A stretch of 38,803 nucleotides of DNA from positions 1 to 38,803 of the forward strand of contig JAAYOJ010000045.1 in assembly GCA_012520405.1 (NCBI GenBank), in the 5' to 3' direction. Shown here piece after piece: positions 30,328 to 38,513 of the stretch; within the stretch, counting starts at the first letter, position 1, and every line of letters starts with the position of its first letter. Source of the DNA: Peptococcaceae bacterium (lineage in GTDB: Bacteria; Bacillota; Desulfitobacteriia; Desulfitobacteriales; Syntrophobotulaceae). The translations under genes were made by a program, and so were the position numbers. The notes under the pieces were generated by a model. It ran no database searches. It was not told the DNA's origin and saw nothing but the letters and a program-made list of their open reading frames with translations.

Positions 30328-32328
30328 ATGATGAGCAGATTAAAATATCCGCATTTGTTTCAAGCCATCCGATTGGGGAACACAATATTCCGTAACAGGA
30401 TATTTGCATCCCCCACCGGATGCCTGGATGTGAACAACGGAGTTCCGACCCCTGCCGGGATTGCTTTTTATGAGCGAAAAGCTATCGGGGGAGCTGCAGC
30501 AGTGACCATCGGCGATTGTATCGTAGACACAAAGACAGGCCAAATTACTTCCTATCAAATAGGTATGGACAATCCACTTGCCCTGCCGCAATTGTCTTCC
30601 CTGGCTAAGGCTATCACTAGACATGGTGCCGTAGCTTCGGTTGAGTTGCAACATGGGGGCATATTCTCTCATTTGGTCTACGAACAGGGCCGACCGCTGC
30701 TTGGGCCTGTGGCCATGAAAATACCAGATGATCATAGAATCAATAATGATGGTCACGAGGTCCCCGTTTCAGAGGATGGCTTTCGCCATATTCAGGAAAT
30801 GTCAGAGGAACAAATCCTGGCCTTAATCAATTCTTTTGGTAACGCAGCCAGGTTTGCCAAACAATGCGGATTTGGCATGATTATGATCCATGCCGGCCAC
30901 GGGTGGGGACTTGCCCAATTTTTATCGCCCCGTCTCAATACCAGAAAAGACAAATGGGGAGGCAGTCTGGAAAATCGTCTGCGTCTACCCTTGGCGGTTG
31001 TGGAAGCCGTCAGAAAAGCCGTTGGCCCAAGTTTTCCTATTGAATTCAGGATCAGTGGCGCAGAAGCCACACCGGACGGTTACGATATCGACGAGGGTAT
31101 TCGGATTGCAGAGATGTTAGACGGAAAAGTTGATTTGATCCACGTTTCGGCCGGTCACCATGAATCTCCTTATGCTTCGATGATCACCTTCCCGAGTATG
31201 TTCCATGAGGAAGGCTGTAATGTACGTTATGCAGCAGAAGTTAAAAAACATGTAAAAACACCGGTGGCTACGGTTGGCGCCTTAATCGATCCGGCTTTAA
31301 TGGAAGAAATTATCGCTTCAGGTCAAGCCGATATAGTTCAAATGGGAAGGGGTTTGCTCGCTGATCCTGATTTTCCGCACAAAGCGCGTATGGATTTAGA
31401 AGAGGATATTAACTATTGTCTGCGCTGTTTTTCCTGCCTCGCTCATAGTACAAGAACCCGCAAAAGAGCCTGTGCCATTAATCCGGAAATCGGGCATGAA
31501 TTGGATTTTCAATATGCCTTACCCCCTGTCAAAAAGAAAAAAGTTTTAGTTGCCGGTGGGGGAATCGCAGGTATGCAAGCCGCGCTTACAGCTGCTGAAA
31601 GAGGACATACTGTAATTCTCTGCGAAAAAAGCGGGGAGTTGGGCGGGATATTGAATTGTGAGAGACAAGTGCCTTTCAAATCCCGTCTAGCCCAATATCT
31701 CAGACGCCAGGCTCAGCGCGTATACAATGCCGGTATTGAAGTCAGACTGAATACCGAACTTACCGAAAAGCTGGCACTAGAACTCGCTCCGGATGTAATA
31801 ATTGCTGCCATAGGAGCCCGTCCCTTAAAACCACCAATTCCCGGAATAGAAGGAAAGAATGTGTATGGGGCGGAAGAAGTCTACAAAAATCCTGATCTTA
31901 CAGGCAGGAAAGTAATAATACTTGGCGGTGGCCTTGTGGGAACTGAGCTCGCAATCTATCTTGCCGGTAGGAAGCGAGAAGTTACCATTATGGAAATGCT
32001 GCCAACCCTTAACGACGGTGGCAATATGGTCCAGGCCAATGCCCTGGCTATCCAATTAGACCGTTTCCATATACGGCTGGCTCTTGGCACAAAGGCTGTA
32101 AAAATCGATGAGAGCGGAGTAACCGCTGAAAATAATGCCGGTCAGCTACATTTCAGAGCTGATACAGTAATTTATGCCCTAGGGCAGAAACCCTTGTGGG
32201 AAGATTGTGAAAAAATTAGGCACTGTGCACCTGAATTCCATCAACTTGGGGACTGCTTGTTACCCAACAATATTCTTCAAGCTACAACGGCGGCTTATTT
32301 TACAGCACGAAATATTGGCAGAATATAA
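30328..32328 (+). CDS. Enoate-reductase-type NADH:flavin oxidoreductase (Old Yellow Enzyme barrel, 4Fe-4S, FAD/NAD domains)
   Basis: 666 residues from ATG 30328 (GGAGGAATC upstream). Residues 1-350 are an Old-Yellow-Enzyme TIM barrel for FMN (ASPTGCLDVN near 27-36, MIHAGHGWGLAQFLSP near 187-201, NTRKDKWGGSLENR, and the FMN-phosphate MGRGLLADP near 339-347). A 4Fe-4S motif follows (Cys364-x2-367-x2-370-x11-382). From about 406 come FAD- and NAD-binding Rossmann domains (LVAGGGIAGMQAA; IILGGGLVGTELA). The layout matches 2-enoate reductase, dienoyl-CoA reductase and BaiCD. The His of GWHE in E. coli FadH is kept (His278), but its catalytic Tyr166 is Trp193 here. The reaction is probably reduction or formation of a conjugated C=C bond; the substrate is unknown. 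Confidence 0.9.
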   Translation: MMSRLKYPHLFQAIRLGNTIFRNRIFASPTGCLDVNNGVPTPAGIAFYERKAIGGAAAVTIGDCIVDTKTGQITSYQIGMDNPLALPQLSSLAKAITRHGAVASVELQHGGIFSHLVYEQGRPLLGPVAMKIPDDHRINNDGHEVPVSEDGFRHIQEMSEEQILALINSFGNAARFAKQCGFGMIMIHAGHGWGLAQFLSPRLNTRKDKWGGSLENRLRLPLAVVEAVRKAVGPSFPIEFRISGAEATPDGYDIDEGIRIAEMLDGKVDLIHVSAGHHESPYASMITFPSMFHEEGCNVRYAAEVKKHVKTPVATVGALIDPALMEEIIASGQADIVQMGRGLLADPDFPHKARMDLEEDINYCLRCFSCLAHSTRTRKRACAINPEIGHELDFQYALPPVKKKKVLVAGGGIAGMQAALTAAERGHTVILCEKSGELGGILNCERQVPFKSRLAQYLRRQAQRVYNAGIEVRLNTELTEKLALELAPDVIIAAIGARPLKPPIPGIEGKNVYGAEEVYKNPDLTGRKVIILGGGLVGTELAIYLAGRKREVTIMEMLPTLNDGGNMVQANALAIQLDRFHIRLALGTKAVKIDESGVTAENNAGQLHFRADTVIYALGQKPLWEDCEKIRHCAPEFHQLGDCLLPNNILQATTAAYFTARNIGRI

Positions 32329-32341
32329 AGAATATAATTCA

Positions 32342-32373
32342 GCACCGGAACGCTGTTTCCGGTGCTTTTCTTT
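32342..32373 (+). terminator. Terminator after the first flavoenzyme gene
   Basis: GCACCGGAA (32342-32350) and TTCCGGTGC (32357-32365) form a perfect 9-bp stem with a 6-nt loop, followed by TTTTCTTT. It separates the lysR/flavoenzyme unit from the TRAP operon, which must have its own promoter in 32374-32597. Confidence 0.9.
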
Positions 32374-32421
32374 CCCTAAATAGTAAAATAATTATTTACT
32401 TTGAGGAAATTAATTTCTGTT

Positions 32422-32534
32422 ATGTAAATTAATGGGTAAAGTTAGATTTTAATATCATCTACTTTTATTGTACGATTATCACGAGATCTCAAATTTTTCG
32501 GGCATACATATTACTTTGTACACATATTACTTAG
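32422..32534. promoter_or_regulatory. Repeated elements in the dctP upstream region
   Basis: ATGTAAATTAAT at 32422-32433 is identical to 30242-30253 upstream of the first flavoenzyme gene. ACATATTACTT occurs twice, 16 bp apart (32506-32516, 32522-32532). The first lies in TACATATTACTTTGTA (32505-32520), a TACA-N8-TGTA inverted repeat in LysR-box style. These look like regulator sites for the TRAP operon. No confident -35/-10 pair was found. Confidence 0.45.
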
Positions 32535-32597
32535 CACCAGAAAAAATATTGACGGAAAAGGCTGATCGAAATTAAAAGTAGTGGAGGGAAATTATTT

Positions 32598-33641
32598 ATG
32601 AAAAAAGGGAAAAAAATTTTATGTCTGGCCCTGGTTTTTGTGCTGGTACTGTCTCTAAGTGCCTGTGGCGGTGGGGAACAAACATCCGCTCCGGGAGGGG
32701 AATCCGAAGAATCCTATGTCCTAAAATTTTCGGCTAACGATCCTGCCGGAAGTCTCTATGACGAGATGGTGATTCAACCGCTTCAGCAAAAGCTGCAGGA
32801 AAAATCCGGCGGCAGGCTAACCTTGGAAATCTATTACAGCAGCTCTTTGGCCAAACAGGGGGAAGTTCTGCAAAGCATTAAAAACGGAACAGTGGACATG
32901 GGAGTTGACATTTTAACCATGAATCCGGGGCAATATCCTTACACGGAACTCTTGGGCACACCCGGCATCAATCTTGGCGATGCGGAAGCCTTTACCCTCA
33001 CCACTCTGGAATATGCCAAAGCCTTCCCCGAAAAAGGGCTGGAGGACTTTGTCGTTATAGCCAGATTCAGCAGCGGTGCTTTCGGGATCCTCTCCGCCGA
33101 CAAACCCATAACCAAAGTATCCGACCTAAAGGGTATGAGCCTGCGGTCCTCTCCCAATTTTATTCCCTGGTGGAGCGCCATGGGGGCCAGCCCTACATTT
33201 ATCCCCATGGGCGATATTTATGAAAGCCTCAAGCTATCCGTAATCAAAGGGGCTCACACCACCGTCAGCGGGATTTATGCCTTTAAATTGCAGGAAGTAG
33301 CCGATTATTATACACCGCTCACCATGTGCGGTGGAGATCAGGTAATAGCCATGAGCAGGCCGCTTTACGATTCTATGCCCGCTGACCTGCAGCAGGTAAT
33401 CGATGAAGTCTGCGAAGAAATGCCCCTCATCGGTATCGATTTTGTCAAAGCTGCTGAGGCAGATACCATGAACAACATCAAAAAAAGCAATCCCAATTTT
33501 CAATTTGTAGAACTTGAAGACGTACAAGGCTTCGTTGATGCGGCCATTCCTTTGTTGGAAGAAAAAGCCGAAGAACTTAACAGCAAAGGGTTGGAAGGAA
33601 CCGCTGCCTTGGAATGGCTGAAAGGCCGTGCTATAGAATAA
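32598..33641 (+). CDS. dctP: TRAP transporter substrate-binding lipoprotein (DctP)
   Basis: 347 residues. An N-terminal lipoprotein signal ends at the lipobox L-S-A-C (Cys23), so the mature protein is anchored outside the membrane. The rest is the DctP fold: YVLKFSANDPAGSLYDEM near 41-58, GRLTLEIYYSSSLAKQGEVL near 77-96, GTVDMGVDILTMNPG near 102-116, DLKGMSLRSSPNFI near 178-191 with the carboxylate-binding arginine region, and IKGAHTTVSGIYAFKL near 216-231. It binds the solute and hands it to DctQM. TRAP systems mostly carry organic acids, so a carboxylate is expected. Starts behind GGAGGG. A small hairpin separates it from dctQ. Confidence 0.95.
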   Translation: MKKGKKILCLALVFVLVLSLSACGGGEQTSAPGGESEESYVLKFSANDPAGSLYDEMVIQPLQQKLQEKSGGRLTLEIYYSSSLAKQGEVLQSIKNGTVDMGVDILTMNPGQYPYTELLGTPGINLGDAEAFTLTTLEYAKAFPEKGLEDFVVIARFSSGAFGILSADKPITKVSDLKGMSLRSSPNFIPWWSAMGASPTFIPMGDIYESLKLSVIKGAHTTVSGIYAFKLQEVADYYTPLTMCGGDQVIAMSRPLYDSMPADLQQVIDEVCEEMPLIGIDFVKAAEADTMNNIKKSNPNFQFVELEDVQGFVDAAIPLLEEKAEELNSKGLEGTAALEWLKGRAIE

Positions 33642-33701
33642 TTCATTTTCATTTTCTCTTTTCCTTTTCCAATATATAAGCAGGCTCTGCCAATGCAAAA
33701 T

Positions 33702-33724
33702 GGCCCGTTTAATACGGGCCTTTT
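33702..33724 (+). terminator. Hairpin between dctP and dctQ
   Basis: GGCCCGT (33702-33708) and ACGGGCC (33714-33720) pair perfectly around TTAAT and are followed by only four T. A leaky terminator or mRNA-stabilising hairpin would give more binding protein than membrane subunits, as is common in such operons. Confidence 0.6.
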
Positions 33725-33751
33725 GCGGAGCAGAATGAAAGGGAGGTTCTT

Positions 33752-34264
33752 ATGGTAAATAAAGTAATTGACAAAGTCACCTCTATCTTCACCATCGTTA
33801 GTGCCTCTTTGTTCGCTATTATCGTCCTCATCGTCCTCGCTAATATTATCGGTCGTACATTTTTCCACATGCCAATTAAAGGAACCGTTGAAATTATCCA
33901 GTATGGGGTCATGTTTTGCGCCGGAATTGTTATGTGCCGCTCCGGCTATGAAGAACGCCATATCTCTGTGACCCTACTCATTGACAAATATCCGATGAGA
34001 CTACGAGCTGCCTTTGTGGCTTTGGGCAAATTGCTCGGTACCATCGCCTTTGGGGCTTTAGCCGTTATTTACGCCAATAACGTACCTGAAGCCCTGGCAA
34101 GCGGCAAAGTGACAGAAACTTTCCGACTACCTTTCGAATTTATTTACATTATCATGGCCGTGTGTTTCCTCGTCGGTGCGCTCATTTTTTTCTACCAGTT
34201 CTGTGTCACCATGGTTACGGTAATCCGAGGCAAACAAGGGCCTGAAAAATCTGTTCCCAAATAA
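33752..34264 (+). CDS. dctQ: TRAP transporter small membrane subunit (DctQ)
   Basis: 170 residues with four hydrophobic helices (about 15-37, 46-66, 87-109, 127-149), typical of DctQ. ANIIGRTFFHMPIKGTVEII near 30-49 and the RSGYEERHISVTLL stretch near 65-78 are family marks. It pairs with DctM to form the Na+-driven carrier. The start has GGGAGG upstream. It lies 20 bp before dctM, implying coupled expression. Confidence 0.93.
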   Translation: MVNKVIDKVTSIFTIVSASLFAIIVLIVLANIIGRTFFHMPIKGTVEIIQYGVMFCAGIVMCRSGYEERHISVTLLIDKYPMRLRAAFVALGKLLGTIAFGALAVIYANNVPEALASGKVTETFRLPFEFIYIIMAVCFLVGALIFFYQFCVTMVTVIRGKQGPEKSVPK

Positions 34265-34284
34265 TTGAAAGGAGAGCAGAATTT

Positions 34285-35598
34285 ATGTCTTTCAATTTAT
34301 TGATCGGTATCATCATTATCGTTGTGTTTCTGATTATTATATTTAAAGGCGTCCCCGTAACGATTTCCATGATGGTTTGCGGGGTAGTCGGCAGCATGTT
34401 TTTACTTAGAACGCCCATGTCTGCCATAACGCTTTTGGGTGACAGTGTGTTTGGAAGCTTTACCAGCTATACCTTAAGCGTAGCTCCCATGTTTATTCTG
34501 ATGGGTGAACTGGCCACCGAGTCGAGAATCGGAGGAGACCTTTTCGACTGCTTCCAAAAGCTGACCGGCCACCGCAAGGCCGGCCTGGCCAATTCTACCC
34601 AGGTTGTGTGTGCTATTTTTGGAGCCATCTGCGGATCTACCGCCGCTACCGGGGCTATGATGTCCCGTATCGCGTATCCCCAAATGAAAAGATACCAGTA
34701 CAACGATATGCTCTCTACAGGCAGCATCGCATCCGGCGCATGCCTGGCCAGCCTCATCCCGCCGAGCCTACACCTTATTACTTATGGTATCGCGGCCGAG
34801 GAATCTATTGGCAAGCTCCTTATAGCCGGTATCACCTCCGGCATCGTTCTTATGTTGTTGTTTATTGCTACCATTAAAATCTGGTGCTTGGTTAATCCCA
34901 ATATCGCTCCCCAAACGGAACTTAAAGCTTCTCTTAAAGAGAGATTCCGGGCCATCCGGAAAGGCGGGTTCATTGAAATTATTCTGGTATTTGCGCTGGC
35001 CATGGGCGGTATGTTCGCCGGCTGGTTTACCCCTACGGAAGCCGGAGCGGTAGGTTTTGCCGGAATGTTAGTGGTTTCCATTCTTTTTAAGCGTTTTAGT
35101 TTCGATATTTTAAAGAAATCTTTTATCAATACCATGGTTATGTCGGGTATGATCTATGCCTTGCTGGCCGGAGCCAACTGTTTTGGCAAGTTTTTCACCC
35201 TTTCCAGAATTCCGGACTCCCTGCGTTTTTTGGTCGAAAATCTTCAGATTCCATCCGTAGCGGTCATTATGACCCTGGCGCTTATTTATCTCGTCCTGGG
35301 ATGTTTCATTGACGGTGTGGCTTTGATTCTGATTACTACTCCCATATTCCTTCCCGTTGCCCAGGCTGCCGGATTTGATCCCGTATGGTTCGGTATATTC
35401 ATCGTGGTCATGGTCGGTTTGGGTGGTATTACCCCTCCTGTCGGAGTCTCCTGCTATATCGTGTCCGGCGCCAGTGGGGTCACCTTACAGCAAGTGTTCA
35501 AGGGGTCCATTCCATTTATCTTCGCCTATTTGGCCATGGCTCTGCTTATGGGCATCTTCCCCGGCATTGCCACCTGGCTGCCGAGCTTGCTGATGTAA
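34285..35598 (+). CDS. dctM: TRAP transporter large membrane subunit (DctM)
   Basis: 437 residues, about eleven to twelve hydrophobic helices, the DctM/SiaM elevator-type transport subunit. Seen: SVAPMFILMGELATESRIGGDLF near 68-90 (cited by position), GAICGSTAATGAMMSRIAYP near 114-133, GSIASGACLASLIPPSLHLI near 147-166, GMFAGWFTPTEAGAVGFAG near 242-260 and GLGGITPPVGVSCYIVSG near 382-399. Import is expected to be Na+-coupled. Composition here is visibly richer in G and C than in the genes before 32 kb, as are the genes after it. AAAGGAG precedes the ATG. Confidence 0.95.
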   Translation: MSFNLLIGIIIIVVFLIIIFKGVPVTISMMVCGVVGSMFLLRTPMSAITLLGDSVFGSFTSYTLSVAPMFILMGELATESRIGGDLFDCFQKLTGHRKAGLANSTQVVCAIFGAICGSTAATGAMMSRIAYPQMKRYQYNDMLSTGSIASGACLASLIPPSLHLITYGIAAEESIGKLLIAGITSGIVLMLLFIATIKIWCLVNPNIAPQTELKASLKERFRAIRKGGFIEIILVFALAMGGMFAGWFTPTEAGAVGFAGMLVVSILFKRFSFDILKKSFINTMVMSGMIYALLAGANCFGKFFTLSRIPDSLRFLVENLQIPSVAVIMTLALIYLVLGCFIDGVALILITTPIFLPVAQAAGFDPVWFGIFIVVMVGLGGITPPVGVSCYIVSGASGVTLQQVFKGSIPFIFAYLAMALLMGIFPGIATWLPSLLM

Positions 35599-35642
35599 TC
35601 CTTATGTGAAAATTATCAAGGTCAAAGAACAATGGAGGAAAG

Positions 35643-37613
35643 ATGATGAATAGATTTAAGTACCCACATCTGTTTGAACCCTTAAAACTCCGCGGTACCT
35701 TGTTCCGCAACCGGATATTTGCCGCTCCCACCGGATATCGCAACATGACCTATGACAGTGTCTGGCCGCTGGAAGCAGGAGATTACTACGGCAGGAAAGC
35801 CTTAGGCGGGGCAGCTTCCGTTGCTACCGGGGAATTGGTTGTGGACACGGAATTCGGCCGGGGCAGTCTCAACCATATATGCATTGATAATCCTCAATCC
35901 CTGATGCCTCTGGAGAAAATAGCCAAGGCCATAAGCAGATACGGGGCCGTGCCCACTGCCGAACTGCAACATGCGGGTATGTACGCCAACCGTGATCTGT
36001 CCGTATTCGGCGCTACTTCCAGGGGAGTGGCTTACGGCCCCATAGAATTGGAATTGGACGGCAGAATTATCCGAGAAATGCCGGAGGAGATTATTGAACG
36101 GACCATTGAAAAGTATGCAGCCGCTGCCGCTGCCGCCAAAAATTACGGTTTTGGCATGATTCTAATTCATGCGGGGCACGGCTGGTTGTTACAACAGTTC
36201 CTTTCGCCCCAGCTCAATAGACGGAAAGACAAATGGGGCGGGCCAGCCATCGAAAACCGCGCCCGATTTGCCGTAGCCGTCTGCGAGGCAGTACGTAAAG
36301 CCGTAGGTCCCAATTTTCCAATTGAGATTCGAATCAGCACCAGTGAAGGCTACGACGGCGGATACGACATTGAAGAAGGTATTGCCTTTGCTAAACAGTT
36401 AGAGGAATACGTGGATCTGATAAATGCTTCGGTAGGAAGCCACGAGGTCCAAGAAGCATTTTCTGTTATGACTCCAAGTATGTTTTTAGGTGACGGCTGC
36501 AATGTAAAATATGCCGCAGAAATAAAAAAACACGTCAAAACTCCTATCGCAGCAATCGGAGCCCTGGGTGAACCGGAAATGCTGGAAGAAATTATCGCCT
36601 CCGGGAAAGCGGATGTCGTCTAAATAGCCCGAAGCCTAATTGCCGATCCCGATCTGCCCAATAAAATACGAGCCGGGCGCGAGGATGATATCAAATGGTG
36701 TATGCGCTGCCTGCACTGTTTCTCTACACAAATGAAATATGGGGTTAAATATTGCGCGGTCAATCCGGAAAGCGGCCGGGAACACGAGGCCAAGTATGAG
36801 CTGAGACTGGCTAAGACCCGGAAAAAGGTACTTGTCGTAGGCGGCGGTATTGGTGGCATGCAGGCGGCTTTGAGCTGCTCCGAACGCGGCCATCAGGTCA
36901 TGCTCTGTGAAAAAAACGACGTACTGGGAGGCGCTATCCGCTGTGAAAAAGATGTGCCTTTTAAGAAAAAATTGGCTATGTATCTAGATTCTCAAGCTCG
37001 GGCCATTGCCAAATCCAGTATTGATCTACATCTTAATACCGAAGTTACTCCGGAAATAGCCTCTATCCTCAAACCGGATGTCATTATTGCCGCCCTGGGG
37101 TCTAGACCTGTAAAACCGGATATTCCGGGCATCGACGAGCCTAATGTCCTGGGAGCTGAAGAAGCCTATCTATATCCGCAAAAAGTCGGTAAAAAAGCTG
37201 TTATCATCGGTGCCGGTTTCGTGGGCTTGGAATTAGCTATTTATCTGACTATGTTGGGTAAGGTTGTCTCTGTTGTGGAGCTAACAGATAAAATCAGCGA
37301 TGGCGGCAATATACTTCATGCCAGAAGTTTAGAGGTGGAACTAAAAAAACACCAAATCGACATCAAATTCAATTCCAAAGTGAAGGAAATTTCCCCTCAG
37401 GGCATTCTCTGGGAAGCGGAAAACAAAGAAGAATTTCTGGAAGTAAACAGTGTGATCTATGCAGTTGGCCAGAAACCGCTGCAAGATGAAGCCCTGGCCC
37501 TTAGATTCTGCGCTCCGGAGTTTCACCTGATCGGGGACTGTATCACTCCCCAAAACATTACTGCCGCTACCGGTACAGCTCATGATATAGCCCTAAGTTT
37601 AGGTCGTTTTTGA
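35643..37613 (+). pseudogene. Second enoate-reductase-type flavoenzyme, interrupted by one in-frame TAA
   Basis: A paralogue of 30328-32328 with the same order of domains. Codons 1-326 cover most of the FMN barrel (NRIFAAPTGYRN, HAGHGWLLQQFLSP, KDKWGG). Codon 327 is TAA (36621-36623), where the paralogue has CAA (Gln) just before the FMN-phosphate motif. The frame then continues without any further defect through ARSLIADP, the cysteine cluster (W-C-M-R-C-L-H-C), both dinucleotide domains and a normal stop at 37613, about 656 codons in all. An ATG at 36702 could start a separate FAD/NAD protein but lacks a ribosome site. Possibilities are a recent nonsense mutation, a sequence error or read-through. 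The first fragment alone lacks the FMN-phosphate loop and should be inactive. Confidence 0.85.
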
Positions 37614-37680
37614 TTTTGCCGATAAAGAAACAACAATTCGCTATTGGATTATTTATTTTTTGACTGGAAGGAGGAGCAAT

Positions 37681-38487
37681 ATGGTCATCAAGACATCTCC
37701 TATCACCACTTTGGAAGGTGCTTTTTCCGTAAAAGGACAAAATGTTGTTATTACCGGAGGCAACCGCGGGATCGGGTTTGGTATTGCCTCGGCCTTTGCC
37801 CAGGGTGGGGCTAACGTGGCTATACTCTGCCGCAATATTGAAAGCGGCAAGGCAGCCGCCCAAAAGTTAACGGTTTACGGCATAAAAGCATATGCCTTCC
37901 AAGCAGACATTGCCGACCTTGAGAGCGTTAAAAATGCTGCCCAAAAAGTATTTGAGGTATTCACTAAAATTGATGTTCTGGTCAATAACGCCGCTATCGC
38001 CGCCTCAGTCCGTTTTCTGGAGGATGAAGATCTCAGTCAATGGCGTCAGGTAGCAGCAACGGATTTCCATGGCCCGGCCAATGTGACCTATACTTTTGCC
38101 CCCAGAATAATAGAAGGAGGAAGGGGCGGCAGCATTATTAATATCTCGTCTATCGGCGGCCAGTCTGTAGCCGGAACCAAAACCCATCCCAATATTACCT
38201 ACCACGCCTGCAAAGCGGCCCTGGACAACTTAACGCGGTCCTTAGCGATTGAATTCGGTGACTACGGTATCCGGGTTAACGCCATAGCACCAGGCCCAAC
38301 CCATTCCGATCTGGATAAACAACTTCCTCCTGATGCCTTCACCAAAATTGAAGAACGCATGCCCATGCACCGCTTCGGTGAGCCTCTGGAAATCGGTGCT
38401 CTTTGTGTATTCTTGGCTTCTCCCGCCGGCTGTCATATCACCGGCACTATTATCGTCCATGACGGCGGGCTTCTCTGTCTGGGCTGA
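37681..38487 (+). CDS. Short-chain dehydrogenase/reductase (SDR)
   Basis: 268 residues from ATG 37681 (GGAGGAG upstream). A classical SDR: nucleotide-binding TGGNRGIG (25-32), NNAA near 102-105, catalytic Ser156 in INISS, Tyr174 and Lys178 in YHACK, and the IAPGPTHSDL cofactor loop near 202-211. It oxidises a secondary alcohol or reduces a ketone with NAD(H) or NADP(H). Between flavoenzyme genes and after a carboxylate transporter, it probably acts on an alcohol or ketone intermediate of the same ring or chain; BaiA plays a comparable role beside BaiCD in bile-acid metabolism, although nothing here shows a steroid substrate. Confidence 0.93.
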   Translation: MVIKTSPITTLEGAFSVKGQNVVITGGNRGIGFGIASAFAQGGANVAILCRNIESGKAAAQKLTVYGIKAYAFQADIADLESVKNAAQKVFEVFTKIDVLVNNAAIAASVRFLEDEDLSQWRQVAATDFHGPANVTYTFAPRIIEGGRGGSIINISSIGGQSVAGTKTHPNITYHACKAALDNLTRSLAIEFGDYGIRVNAIAPGPTHSDLDKQLPPDAFTKIEERMPMHRFGEPLEIGALCVFLASPAGCHITGTIIVHDGGLLCLG

Positions 38488-38513
38488 CTACGCTACGAAA
38501 GGAGCAAGGCTTT

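Noticed and set aside
36621-36623. Recoding of the stop as selenocysteine or pyrrolysine
   Set aside because: The codon is TAA, not TGA or TAG, the paralogue has glutamine there, and no recoding structure is evident.
36702-37613. Independent FAD/NAD oxidoreductase gene starting at ATG 36702
   Set aside because: No ribosome site precedes it, it is in the same frame as the upstream part, and the paralogue shows both parts belong to one protein.
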